The position numbers and the translations under genes were made by a program. From Theropithecus gelada (taxonomy: Eukaryota > Chordata > Mammalia > Primates > Cercopithecidae), in NCBI RefSeq assembly GCF_003255815.1, contig NC_037668.1, positions 89,581,451 to 89,645,450 on the forward strand: a DNA stretch of 64,000 nucleotides. The letters are read 5' to 3'. The first letter of the stretch is position 1. Each line of letters starts with the position of its first letter. This document shows positions 21,101 through 31,979 of this stretch, one piece after another. The notes under the pieces were generated by a model. That model had not been told where the DNA came from. It did no database searches and worked only from the letters and a program-made list of their open reading frames with translations.

Positions 21101-21401
21101 TTTTTTTTTTTTTTTTTTTTGAGACAAAGTTTCACCCTTGTTGCCCAGGCTGGAATACAGTGGCGCGATCTTGGCTCACCGCAACCTGTGCCTCCCGGGT
21201 TGAAGCGATTCTCCTGCCTCAGCTTCCCTAGTAGCTAGGATTACAGGCGTGCACCACCACGCCCGGCTAATTTTGTATTTTTAGTAGAGATGGGGTTTCT
21301 CCCTGTTGGTCAGGCTGGTCTCCAACTCCTGACCTCAGGTGATCCGCCCGCTTTGGCCTCCCAAAGTACTGGGATTACAGATGTGAGCCACAGCGCCCAG
21401 C
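21101..21401 (-). repeat. Alu with target-site duplication, antisense
   Basis: Full-length with a T20 tail. Direct repeats aatgtattttct lie at 21089-21100 and 21406-21417. Confidence 0.94.
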
Positions 21402-21558
21402 TAAAAATGTATTTTCTGCATCCCATGCAGGTTTCATAAGAAGTTGAAAAGTCTTTAGGTAGTGCTGCCATTTTCTTCTTGGTTGAGTATTTGTAATCAA
21501 TATTTATCTTCCATGATTTTATGCTATGTGTGCCATAATTTTATAGGTTTGAATTTTC

Positions 21559-21860
21559 TTTTCTTTCCTTTTTTTCACAACGGAGTCTTGCCCTGTCACC
21601 CAGGCTGGAGTGCAGTGGCGTGATCTCAGCTCATTGCAACCTCCGCCTCCCAGGTTCAAGCGATTCTCCTGCCTCTGCCTCTCGAGTAGCTGGGACTACA
21701 TACATGTGCCACCATCCCCGGCTAATTTTTTTCTTTTTTAAGTAGAGATGAGGTTTCACCATGTTAGTCAGGCTGGTCTCGAACTCCTGACCTCAGGTAA
21801 TCCACCTGCCTCGGCCTCCCAGAGTGCTGGGATTACAGGCATGAGCCACTGCGCCTGGCC
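21559..21860 (-). repeat. Alu with 14-base target-site duplication, antisense
   Basis: aggtttgaattttc occurs at 21545-21558 and 21861-21874, bracketing the copy exactly. Confidence 0.95.
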
Positions 21861-22083
21861 AGGTTTGAATTTTCAAGGCTGGCACTGGAGAGTCTTTCTT
21901 CTCTTCCCAGTTTACCTGCATCTTGAGTCACTTCATCGTTGTGACTGTGTTGGCCAACTGACCAAGCTTTCCTCAGATGTACAAAATCTGAGGAAAATAC
22001 AAAAAGCATATGGCTCATCTTATAGTTTAATTTTAAACTATTTACAAAGTCAGATTAGATTAGAGTAATGACTAAATATTAAT

Positions 22084-22107
22084 TCCCTCTCAATATATTG
22101 AGAGGGA
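22084..22107. repeat. 24 bp perfect palindrome
   Basis: tccctctcaata is followed at once by its exact reverse complement tattgagaggga, with no spacer. Confidence 0.95.
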
Positions 22108-22143
22108 TTTAATTCAAAATGAGAGTAAGAAATACAAATACAA

Positions 22144-22435
22144 AGACAGGCGCGGTGGCTCACGCCTATAATCCCAGCACTTTGGGAGGCTGATCACGAG
22201 GTCCGGAGTTTGAGACCAGCCTGGCCAACATAGTGAAACCCTGTCTCTAATAAAAATACAAAAATTAGCCAGACATGGTGGCATGCACCTGTAGTCCTAG
22301 CTACTTGGTAGGCTGAGGCAGGAGAATCGCTGAACCCAAGAGGTGGAGGTTGTGGTGAGTCAAAATGGTGCCACTGCACTTCATCCTGGGCAACACAGCG
22401 AGACTCTGTCTCAAAACAAAAACAAAAACAAAAAC
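22144..22435 (+). repeat. Alu, sense
   Basis: Begins agacaggcgcggtggctcac; ends in a (CAAAAA)n tail at about 22435. Confidence 0.92.
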
Positions 22436-22626
22436 AACATAGTGAAACCCTGTCTCAATAAAAATGCAAAAAAATTAGCTGGGCGTGGTAATGGGCGCCT
22501 GTAATCCTAGCTAGTCGGGAGGCTGAGGCAGGAGTATCGCTTGAACCCAGGAGGCAGATGTTGCAGTGAGCCAAGATTGCACCATTGCACTCCAGCCTGG
22601 GCAACAAGAGGGAAACTCCGTCTCAA
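22436..22626 (+). repeat. 5'-truncated Alu joined to the previous Alu tail
   Basis: Starts inside the element at acatagtgaaaccctgtctc, a phrase that also occurs in the neighbour at about 22228. The junction is at the previous tail with no flanking sequence between. Confidence 0.9.
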
Positions 22627-22685
22627 AGGCAAACACCTCATCAAGCTTCATTTGTTATTAATTACTACATTATAATGTACTGATT

Positions 22686-22938
22686 ACATGGATTCTAGAA
22701 CCAAACTGCCTCAGTTTAAATTCTGACTTATGCAGAATTTCATAGCTGTGTGATCTTAGAAAATGATCTAAAGTCCATGTCTCAGTTTTTTTATATGTAA
22801 AAAGGAAATATTAATACCTGCCTCATAGACTTATACAGAAATTAGCTATGTTATGCTTAATATTGTACCTGCCTTATAAATTTATATAGGTATTAACTAT
22901 AATATGCCTAGAATAGTTGCAAGCACATAGTAGGCTCT
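22686..22938 (+). repeat. MIR, split by an Alu
   Basis: Contains MIR landmarks: aaccaaactgcctcagttta, the atagctgtgtgatctta block, and cctgcctcatag. The tail (ggctcttattatta) resumes after the Alu at about 23331. Confidence 0.8.
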
Positions 22939-22940
22939 TG

Positions 22941-23330
22941 TTTTTTGAGACGGAGTTTCGTTCTTGTTGTCTAGGCTGGAGTGCAATGGTGCGATCTTTC
23001 TTCCCTTCCCAGTTTACCTGCATTTTAAATCATTTCATCGTTGTGACTGTAAATCTGAGGAAAATACAAAAAGCAATATGGCTCATCTTGTAGTTTATCA
23101 TCTTGGCTCACTGCAACCTCTGCCTCCCAGGTTCAAGCGATTCTCCTGCCTCAGCCTCCCAAGTAGCTGGGATTAGAGGCACCCACCACCATGCCTGGCT
23201 AATTTTTTCTATTTTTAGTAGGGATGGAGTTTCACAATGTTGGCCAAGCTGGTCTCGAACTTGTGCCCTCAGGTGAAGCCTTGGCCTCCTAAAGTGCTGG
23301 GATTACAGGTGTGAACCACTGTGCCCGGCC
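22941..23330 (-). repeat. Alu, antisense, carrying a 101 bp foreign insert
   Basis: Alu reads normally to gtgcgatct (about 22997), is interrupted by about 101 bases, then resumes with cttggctcactgcaacc at about 23100. The insert is a copy of sequence 1.1 kb upstream. Confidence 0.93.
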
Positions 23331-23577
23331 GGGCTCTTATTATTATTTTTCTTATTATCATATAAATCAGTGTTGCATGAAATTGCTCTTTAATTTACAC
23401 TAAACTCTTATTTTCTGTTTAACTGTCTTCCAGTTTACTAAATTTCCTGTGCCTAATTGGCTGCTGAAGCCCATCTATTAAGTGCTTAATTTTAGTTATT
23501 TATCTAGTATGGAATTTTCATTTTATTTCTTTTTAGATTATAATCCTCTGGCTAAATTCCCGACATAAAAAAAAATC

Positions 23578-23881
23578 TAGGGTGGGCACAGTGGCTGACA
23601 CCTGTAATCCCAGCACTTTGGGAGGCCAAGGCGGGTGGATCATGAGGTCGGGAGATCAAGACCATCCTGGCTAACACAGTGAAACCCTGTCTCTACTAAA
23701 AATACAAAAAATTAGCCAGGCGTGGTGGCGGGCACCTGTAGTCCCAGCTACTCGGGAGGCTGAGGCAGGAGAATGGTGTGAACCTGGGAGGTGGAGCTTG
23801 CAGTGAGCCGAGATTGCGCCACTGCATTCCAGACTGGGCGACAGAGCGAGACTCTGTCTCAAAAAAAAAAAAAAAAAAAAA
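23578..23881 (+). repeat. Alu with A-rich tail, sense
   Basis: Begins tagggtgggcacagtggctg; A22 tail. The flanks share aaaaaatcta. Confidence 0.93.
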
Positions 23882-24146
23882 ATCTATATTTTTCATCTGT
23901 TCCTGTATTTGCCATCTTTTCCTCTAATTCTTCAGCATGTTAACCATAGCTTATAAAGACTTTAAGTGATTCCAATATCTGGATTAACTTTGGATCTATT
24001 TCTGTCGTTTGATGTTTTGTCTTTTTGTTTGGGTATATGTTTGTTTTTGTTTGTCATGCCAAAATTTGATTAAATGTCTGACAACTATAAAAGGCTTCAG
24101 ATGATATCATTAGCCTGCTAATGTGTTGACAGAGGGAGGGGAGGGA

Positions 24147-24149
<3 letters not shown>

Positions 24150-24178
<29 letters not shown>

Positions 24179-24198
24179 TGAGAGAGAGTGTGTGTGGT
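24150..24198. repeat. (GA)n/(GT)n simple repeat
   Basis: gagacagagagagaga... passes into gtgtgtgtgg; purine-rich and impure. Confidence 0.9.
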
Positions 24199-24295
24199 GA
24201 TACTGGTGGGTGCTCATCTTAGAGATGGGGAAGAGGTACAGTTCTGGTAAGATTCAGACTACCTCTGATTTGCTTCACTTTTAAGACACAGCCTC

Positions 24296-24593
24296 GGCCA
24301 GGCACAGTGGCTCACGCCTGTAACCCTGGCATTTTGGGAGGCCGAGGCAGGAAGATCACCTGAGGTCAGGAGTACAAGACCAGCCTGGGCAACATGGTAA
24401 AACCTCGTCTCTCCTACAAATACAAAAATTAGCCAGGCATGGTGGTGGGTGCCTGTAATCCCAGCTACTTGGGAGGCTGAGGCAGGAGAATCACTTGAAC
24501 CTGGGAGGCGGAGGCCGCAGCGAGCCGAGATTGTGCGACTGCACTCCAGCCTGGGCAACAGAACGAGATTCTGTCTTTAAAAAAAAAAAAAAA
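24296..24593 (+). repeat. Alu with 13-base target-site duplication, sense
   Basis: aagacacagcctc flanks the element at 24283-24295 and 24594-24606. Confidence 0.95.
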
Positions 24594-25074
24594 AAGACAC
24601 AGCCTCCCACGTAATCCACGAAAGACCCTGGGGTGTTTACCAGTCCTCTTATCCTGGTGGAACCTGAACTCTAATCTTCTCTCCTTAGTAGTGTGGGCTG
24701 CTGAAATACTTGCTTTACTTTTCCAAGTTTTCCTGATTAGCTTTTCAGCCTCCTGTGCCATATTGTTTTAGAACTCAGGATATGTCCTTATAGGGAAGTC
24801 CTGCCCTGATCAAGCTCTGTTTATCACGTGGTTCAGCTTTACTTGTCTGTTCTCCCACGTTAAAGCCTAAGACCCTGAATCATGCTTTATAATGTTTTAT
24901 AATAAGTAAAAGACAGCAAGGAAAAAAGGCACAAAGCACACTTTGTGTACATTTTTAAAGAGTGTGATTCTCTTTCTCTAGGCAGAAGATGTTCTTTCTC
25001 ACTCTCACCCCTTAGTTCTCTGCCTCCACTCTTACTGTGTCGTCTTTCCTGATCAACCTCTATGGAATGTACAT

Positions 25075-25113
25075 ATATATACACACACACACATATAAAC
25101 ATATATATATGTT
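25075..25113. repeat. (AT)/(AC) alternating repeat
   Basis: atatatacacacacacacat followed by ataaacatatatatatg. Confidence 0.85.
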
Positions 25114-25204
25114 TGTACTCGGTAACTCTGATATAAATAGGCAGAAGGGCTTTGAGTTGAACATACTTTCAGAACCACCTTATAAAAACTCACTAGTGCA
25201 TTTG

Positions 25205-25500
25205 GCTGTTCATTCATTCATCAAATAAATATTATATGTACTCTGTGCTAGGTCTGCTACTGGGTCCTAGGGTTCCAGAAGAGAACAAAGCAGGAAGAAA
25301 AATTCCTGTCCTATAGAACTTATATTTTCATGGGAGGAGGCCAAAAATAAGTAAGTTGTACCATATAAGTGATATGTACCACGGAGAGTATTAAGGCAGG
25401 GAACATAGGAAATTCAGGAGTGGGGGTTTGTCTGCAAATTTAGATAGGTTGGTCAGGGAAGGCTTAAGAAAGTAACATTTGATGAAATGCTTTTGGAGGT
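25205..25500 (-). repeat. L2 3' end, antisense
   Basis: ttcattcattcatcaaataa is the L2 terminal TGAATGAA repeat in reverse complement; ctgtgctaggtctgctactg and the ggtcagggaaggctt block follow in L2 order. Confidence 0.8.
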
Positions 25501-25825
25501 AAATAACTGGCCTCATTTTTTCTCTAAATAATATGAACAATAATAATTGTTTTGTAGAATACTAAATAGAAATAATATTTCATATATGCCTTAATATAGC
25601 TTAGTGCCAAGATATAAGAAATGTCCAATAAACGGTAGTTTTGTTTCCCAGTTATATGCCTCTAGCACTTTTAGACTGAACATTCAAAGGCTTTTTTCTT
25701 TTAATATGCTTTTTAAAACATTTAATTAATTGAAATTTTGTTGTGGCAAAAAGTTGCTTTTCTTGTTTCCCTATTTTCTTCACTGGAAGAAAAAAAGTCA
25801 TCCAAAATTACATTATTCTGTTCCT

Positions 25826-26124
25826 TTTTTTTTTTTTTTTTTTTGAGATGCAGTCTTGCTCTGTTGCCAGGTTGGAGTGCAATGGCACCATCTCGGCTCA
25901 CTGCAACCTCTGCCTCCCGGGTTCAAGCAATGTTTCAGCCTCAGTCTCCCAAGTAGCTGGGATTACAGGAACCTGCTATCACACTCAGCTAATTTTTGTA
26001 TTTTTGTAGAGACGGGGTTTCACCATGTTAGCCAGGCTGGTCTTGAACTCCTGACCTCAGGTGATCCACCCACCTTGGCCTCCCAAAGTGCTGGGATTAC
26101 AGGCATGAGCCACCGTGCCCGGCC
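25826..26124 (-). repeat. Alu, antisense
   Basis: T20 tail and a head ending cgtgcccggcc. The flanking direct repeats (acattattct / acattgttct) are diverged. Confidence 0.93.
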
Positions 26125-26201
26125 ACATTGTTCTCTTTACATATTTAGTTGTTAGCTACATATTTATATATTTGCAGTCAGTATTACCTGCCTTTTGTTT
26201 A

Positions 26202-26254
26202 GTGTGTGTGTGTGTGTGTGCGCGCACGCATACACATGTGCACGTGTGTATGTG
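26202..26254. repeat. 53 bp unbroken alternating purine-pyrimidine tract
   Basis: gtgtgtgtg... continues through gcgcgcacgcatacacatgt to gcacgtgtgtatgtg without a single break in R-Y alternation. This is the classical Z-DNA pattern, with a GC-rich centre. Confidence 0.93.
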
Positions 26255-26574
26255 AGGTAGAAGGGGTGTGCTTTTCCATGTAACGTCATATATTTTTACA
26301 TTTTTCTACATTAATTTTAGTTATTAAATGTCCACAGAATTTTTCTTCATTTTGATCAGCTGTGATTTTTAAGAATCTTCTTATAATTGGAGATTTGCAT
26401 CTTAATTCAGTAGCTACTAATTTCCCTCTACAATATGTAAGGGAGATTTTAACTAACCAGTCAAAACCGATTTTATAGACGAGAGGATAGTAAAGGTTGC
26501 CTAGGTTGAATGACTTGACCGAAGTTATACCACTAGATCGTAGCGGAGGCAGGTTGTAGCTTGGAGTGCATTCA

Positions 26575-26900
26575 TCCATTCCTGAACTATTTACTGAGCT
26601 CCTACTCTATGCCAGACACTCTGCTACCATCTGTGGGAAGCAAAATGGAAAAGGTCCTTGCTCTCATAGAGCTTAGATTTTGCAATTGTATAGGGGCATG
26701 GTAATAGACAAGTAAAAAATAACTTAATAAGATAGTTGTAGATTGTAAGAAGTGTTGCAAATGAATAAACAGTAAATTGAGCATAACTGGGGTGGGGGAC
26801 ACTTTAGAGCGAGCCAGGGAAAGCTTTTCTGAGCTCAGGCTTGAAGGATAAGAATGTGGAAAAGAGGAGCAGCAGGTCCAGTGGCTCTGCTGTGGGAAAG
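26575..26900 (-). repeat. L2 3' end, antisense
   Basis: tttactgagctcctactcta, tgccagacactctgc, ccttgctctcatagagctta and gagccagggaaagcttttct follow the reverse-complement L2 3' UTR order. Confidence 0.8.
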
Positions 26901-27242
26901 GGCTCGCATGTTGGGGGAATAGAAGTTGTTTCTTTCAGTGTCTGGGTCACACTCAGTGAAGAGCAGAATATTGTTAAATGATGCTGGAGAGGAAGACTAG
27001 GCATTAAAGGGCCCCTTGGGAGCCACGGTGATATGTATGGACTTTGTCCTCAGTGACAGGTAACACCAGTGGAAAGTTTTGAGCAGGGTTTTTTCTATGA
27101 TCTGAGGTCCAGGCTGGAGGTTTTCCCCTGTCTCATCAGCTTTCTGATTAGAACAATTATGTTTCTATGGGTCTAGCTGCTTTTAGATGGTTGCCATGCC
27201 ATGGCCACCAATCTTGAAGGGATGATTCCAGAAGCATCTATA

Positions 27243-27378
27243 TGACTGAGCGGGGTAGTTTATGCATATCATCCCAGCTCTTTGGGAGGCTGAGGCAGGA
27301 GGATCTCGAGGCCAGGAGTTTGAGACCAACCTGGTCAACAGAGGGGGAGGAGACCCTGTCTCTATTTTTTTAAAAAAG
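27243..27378 (+). repeat. Half Alu (left monomer), sense
   Basis: Single arm from gagcggggtagtttatgcat to ccctgtctctattttttt; strongly diverged. Confidence 0.82.
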
Positions 27379-27939
27379 AAGCATCTTCATATACTATGGG
27401 CTAATGTTAACAGATAAAATTTTCTTCTGAGGTGGGTGGAGTTGTGGAGAAAGGGAGGTGAAAGCTATTTACAGTGACTTAAGTATTAGCTGCACTGCTT
27501 CTAGGAAGCTGTTAATCATGACACAAGAACAGTTTTCCCGCATCTAGGGAGACTTGCACTTTTAGGGACGGCTTTCTTGGCAAGTGCTTACTATTAAGAT
27601 AATCACAGCTCTATGAGGGAGAAGCATTAAGCTCATTCTAGTGACCTTTCTGCTGGCCATCAATTGTAATATGAAGTGAGCATCAGTAATATTGCTTGTG
27701 TGGGAAACAAAAACACCAGGTCCTGCTCTCTGGTTTTGACAAAACAGATGGACAAATTTCACTTTATTTCTCTCTTGAGTTATATGTCCTGACCCAGAGA
27801 ACATTAAAGTATGGTTTCTCCCTAACCACTTTATAATGAACAAATAGAGTTTTTAAGGCAAGTGGGATGTACTGGGCTTTCCAACAGTTATAGTGTATGT
27901 TACTGTTCAGTTACCAGGGCTGGTTCTTTGCTTTAAATA

Positions 27940-28115
27940 TATTTTCTCCTGTATTTCTAATAGTAACCTTATTGGTCAGCAAGCATTTTCCCCTTCCCAT
28001 TTTTAATATGGGAAACTTGACTGTCAGGCAGGTAAAGTCACTTGCCCAAGATCATATGCAGCTAGTAAGGGGGTGGAATTAGGAAACAAATCGAGTGCTC
28101 GCTTAGGCAGCACAA

Positions 28116-28151
<36 letters not shown>

Positions 28152-28280
28152 GGCCCCTGCGCAACGATGACGCACAAATTCATGAAGCATTCCAGAACTA
28201 TTAAAAAATAAATTTATTTAAAAAGTTTCAAAAAAGGAAACAAATCAAGAGTTATCTGGCTTCTAAGCTTGCATCATTCT
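27940..28280 (-). repeat. MIR, antisense, split by a U6 retrocopy
   Basis: aaagtcacttgcccaagatc and cagctagtaagggggtggaa are MIR landmarks in reverse complement; atctggcttctaagcttgca after the U6 copy continues the same element. Confidence 0.78.
28095..28234 (+). pseudogene. RNU6-like pseudogene: U6 snRNA retropseudogene with extra 3' tail
   Basis: 28095-28198 is a near-complete U6 copy: gtgctcgcttaggcagcaca, then aaaattggaacgatacagag and aagattagcatggcccctgc. Differences from U6 include A for C at the 5' stem-loop, and changes in the 3' part (gcaacgatgacgcacaaatt). There is no TATA or PSE-like element upstream. After the U6 body come about 36 A/T-rich bases before the 3' target-site duplication. 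The flanking direct repeat aggaaacaaatc at 28081-28092 and 28235-28246 shows L1-driven insertion. Confidence 0.93.
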
Positions 28281-28654
28281 TTTTTCTTCTTTTAAATTTT
28301 AAATAGATAATATATGGGCAAGACATACAATTTAAAAGGTATAGAAATATGTACTGCAAAAGGTAATTTTTTCTCCCACCCCAGTCCTCTCATCCACAGA
28401 AGCAATGCTATTATCAGTTCTCAAGAATGTAATTTTATACTTTGCTGCTCTCTTTTTAAGTGGAGAACATAAGACACAGAATCAAATAACTATAGTAGCA
28501 GCAGTTACCTAGTGGTGCAGGTGGCATATCAGAAACATCAGAGGAGCTTTTTCAAAATACGTATGCCCTATTTTAAGTTCCTCCTTGCTGATACTCTGAT
28601 TCTGTAGGTTTGGGGTGAGGTTCTTAAAGGGAATTTTGATTCCTTTCTTGCCTC

Positions 28655-28880
28655 ACTTTATAGAGAATTATTATTCAGATATTGCTAAAATGCCTCATGT
28701 GTGTTCTAGAAGGATATTACTTCCTCAAGACAGATGGAGGCTTATCGGTAGGATGGCATTTGAGCTATACTCTGAAGAATAGATTTGGAGTACAAATGAG
28801 TACAATGGGTATTTCAGGTGAAGGTACTACTGTGAACATAGGTAGGGGGAGAAAGCCAAGTGCAAAGTGTTAGTTCAAGT
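28655..28880 (-). repeat. Probable L2 fragment, antisense
   Basis: ggatggcatttgagctatac and gggggagaaagccaagtgca match the L2 3' region order; too diverged for a firm call. Confidence 0.55.
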
Positions 28881-29058
28881 ATCAAAAATTTAGATGTATC
28901 ACATGGGCCAGGCAGGAAACAAATTATATCTAAAATGCTAAATAGCAACTGATGTTTGACCTTGGTATTAGGTGACTGAAGAGAACTTTCAATTTACTAC
29001 TGTACAACAGGGTACCTGTTACACATTTTTTGAACATTCTGAATTAAAATTTTGGAGG

Positions 29059-29372
29059 GGACCAGGAGCGGTGGTTCACGCCTGTAATCCCAGCACTTTG
29101 GGAGGCTGAGGTGGGTGGATCACCTGATGTCAGGGGTTCAAGACCAGCCTGACCAACATGATGAAACCATATCTCTACTGAAAATACAAAAATTAGCCGG
29201 GCATGGTGGTGTGTACCTGTAATCCCAGCTGCTGGGGAGGTTAAGGCAGAATCACTTGAACTCAAGAGGCAGAGGTTGCAGTGAGCCGAGATCACACCAT
29301 TGCACTCCAGCCTGGGCAACAAGAGCGAGACTCTATCTCAAAAAAATAAAATAAAATAAAATAAAATAAAAT
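29059..29372 (+). repeat. Alu with (TAAAA)n tail and 13-base target-site duplication
   Basis: aaaattttggagg lies at 29046-29058 and 29373-29385. The tail has grown into a (TAAAA)7-like microsatellite. Confidence 0.95.
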
Positions 29373-29894
29373 AAAATTTTGGAGGAGTGAGAAAAACAAG
29401 CATAAATGAAGCTCTAATGGATCGATTGTCTTATATAACCTCTGAGGAAGGCCATCATGCTTGTGATTTTCCATTACTTTAAAACTTGTAGCCTCATTCT
29501 TGAAAAGTTTGTTTTTTATTTATGGTAAATTTAGTAATGACCTAATCTTTAAACATAAATGGCTATTTAATACTTTGTATATGGGAGTTACAAGAACCAA
29601 TCATGGATTCTTTCTGTTTTATTTTCTGTCGAGTTTAACATTTTTGGAAAATCCTTCCCCATCCCACTGACACCTTTTTGAAGCATTCCTTTCCAGAAGT
29701 TTCTTTTCCCCCTGAAGCAATATCATTTATATTCCCACTTAAGCATTTTGATATCCTGTTTTAATATCCTAAAAGTAAAGCTTCCAGCAAAATGAATGGC
29801 TGTAGTTTGTTTCATGGTAGGTCTCGCTACTTGTGGGTAGAAGGCCTCAAGCCTTCTTAATCTCATTTGATCTTCATTTTTGCACTGACAGTAA

Positions 29895-30235
29895 AGCACA
29901 CAATGGCCACACTTCCCTTGAATGCATTTCCTTGTATCCTTTACTTATATCAGGATCATGAAAATCCTGTTGCTCCTTAATTTTGTCAGTTTAAATAGAA
30001 CGCCTCACAAAGCACATTGAGTAAGCATCAAAAAGCATGACATGCAGTGTGTGTGTGAAGGCACCAATCATCTGTTTCACCCACTCTGTCATTTCAGCAC
30101 TTTCTGCTAAGAACTCCGCATACTGAAAGAGGTGGACAACTAAAAGAGACAGATGAAATGCTTGATTTGTTTAGTTGCTAAATGCAGCTGGGACAGGTAA
30201 TTAAACAGTCCTGCTCCCGCAGAGAAGCCTGCAGC
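29895..30235. repeat. Parent segment of local duplications (arm 1)
   Basis: Three adjacent parts have copies nearby: 29895-29985 recurs in direct orientation at 30955-31050; 30028-30109 and 30110-30233 recur inverted at 32648-32736 and 31411-31520. I do not recognise the segment as a known transposon. Confidence 0.85.
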
Positions 30236-30779
30236 AATGTAACATGAAATCTTAGAAACCCAGCTGTACTCAGATTTAGATTCAGAACTAATATTAGATA
30301 GGCATCCTTCCGATTGACAGATTTCGTAAACATCATTTCTGGTTTATTTGTTCAGCCTAATTGAAGATAGAGCATGTTTCGTTCACCATTTAAGTTTTCT
30401 AGGGAGCATGTGGTGTTTACAGATACCTGGGGGAATAGCCTAGAAGGCACAGCCCGTGTCTGGAGGGCACGGGATGACATGGGTGAGCCTCTGCGAATCC
30501 TGACTCCAACCGTTCCATGGAGGTGGGAATGGGGGTCATCATATGAATAGATGCGGACTGGGAGAGGATTGGAACCAGTTCTTGCCTTAACCCTTTTATC
30601 TTGTATGAGGGCATATTATTATGTAAGTAGCAAAGATCTCTGTGTGTACAGTGGGATCTTTGTTTTAATTTGGGCACTTATTTCTATGCAGAAGTTGTTA
30701 CCACCATTTACTCATTTGCTCAAACCAGAAATTTAGCAATTATCCTTTTTGCTCACCTCCCACAGCCATCCCCCAGTAG

Positions 30780-31215
30780 GCTTTTTTGTAGGGCTGACTC
30801 ACCGTTATCCCTCAAGTCTCACCTTAAGTGTCCCCTTCAATGTGGAGCCTGCTTTGACCAACTTTCCAAAATGGCCTCCACTAGTGGGGCTCTGATGTCA
30901 TAACCCCGATTCCTTCCTTGTAGCACTTAACACAATTAGTAACTGCTTGTTTTCCACACAGTGGTCACACATTCCTTGGATGCATTTCCTTATATTCTTT
31001 GCTTGTCTTACCAGAACTGTGATAATCCTGCTGCTTGTTGATTGGTTGTTTATTTATGTATTTGCTTTGTCTACTTACCTTTTTACCTATTTATTATCTG
31101 TCTGCCATGCTAGATGTTAGTTCTAGGAGGGTAAAGACTTCATCCTATATTTCCAGCTCATAACCCAATGCCTTGCACACAGTTTATACCCTGTACATAT
31201 ATGCTGGATATCATG
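30780..31215 (+). repeat. L2 3' end, sense, with an insert
   Basis: ctcaagtctcaccttaagtg, tagcacttaacacaattagt, ttgtttatttatgtatttgc and ttctaggagggtaaagactt follow the L2 3' UTR. About 95 bases at 30955-31050 do not belong to L2 and copy 29895-29985. Confidence 0.82.
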
Positions 31216-31410
31216 TCCAAACTATATCATAGATCAGTGGTATGCTGGTAAGTTTCTAGGTGGGGATGGGGGGCGGTGGAAAGGCAGCTCCAATTTGTAG
31301 CATGTACCAATATCTGTGGTGTAAATACTCCCACCATGGCAGATATGAAGCTACCAAAATGATGTTACTGATCAGTGAGTCGAGAGGCAATGCACAGTAG
31401 CGCTTCTTTG

Positions 31411-31525
31411 CTGCAGGCTTCTCTGCAGGAGCAGGGCTGTTTAATTACTTGTCCCACCTGCATTTAGCAGCTAACCAAATCAGGCATTTCATGTGTCTCT
31501 TTCAGTTGTCCACCCCTCAGTATTC
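31411..31525. repeat. Inverted copy of 30110-30233 (arm 2a)
   Basis: tgcaggcttctctgcaggag through ttcagttgtccacc is the reverse complement of arm 1 with about 9 differences over about 106 bases (my hand count). Confidence 0.92.
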
Positions 31526-31687
31526 TTTGAGTTCTGATAGAGAGTGTTCCTCTCTGTACAGATATAGTAGATATAAATCACTTCATGAACATAGATATTA
31601 GTAAAAGAGTGAAAAATAATTAGGAAGTGATGGATTTTGAGTACTTGTTACATTTATTTTTTTATGTTACTTATTTAATTAATTAAT

Positions 31688-31978
31688 TTATTTTTTGAAA
31701 TGGAGTCTCTCTCTGTTGCTCAGGCTGGAGTGCAGTGGCGCGATATTGGCTCACTGCAACCTCCGCCCCCCAGGCTCAAGGGATTCTCCTGCCTCAGCCT
31801 CCCAAGTAGCTGGGATTACAGGTGTGCCCCACCATGCTCAGGCAATTTTTGTATTTTTAGTAGAGACAGGGTTTCACCATGTTGGGCTAGGCTGGTCTTG
31901 AACTCCTGACCTCAGGCAATCAACCCGCATCGGCCTCCCAAAGTGCTGGGATTACAGGCGTGAGCCACCGCGCCTGGC
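31688..31978 (-). repeat. Alu, antisense
   Basis: Starts ttttttgaaatggagtctct and ends ccgcgcctggcc; a TTAA-rich tail precedes it. Confidence 0.93.
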
Positions 31979-31979
31979 C

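Noticed and set aside
28095..28198. Functional U6 snRNA gene
   Set aside because: No PSE or TATA at the expected distance upstream, changes in the conserved core, and flanking target-site duplications mark it as a retrocopy.
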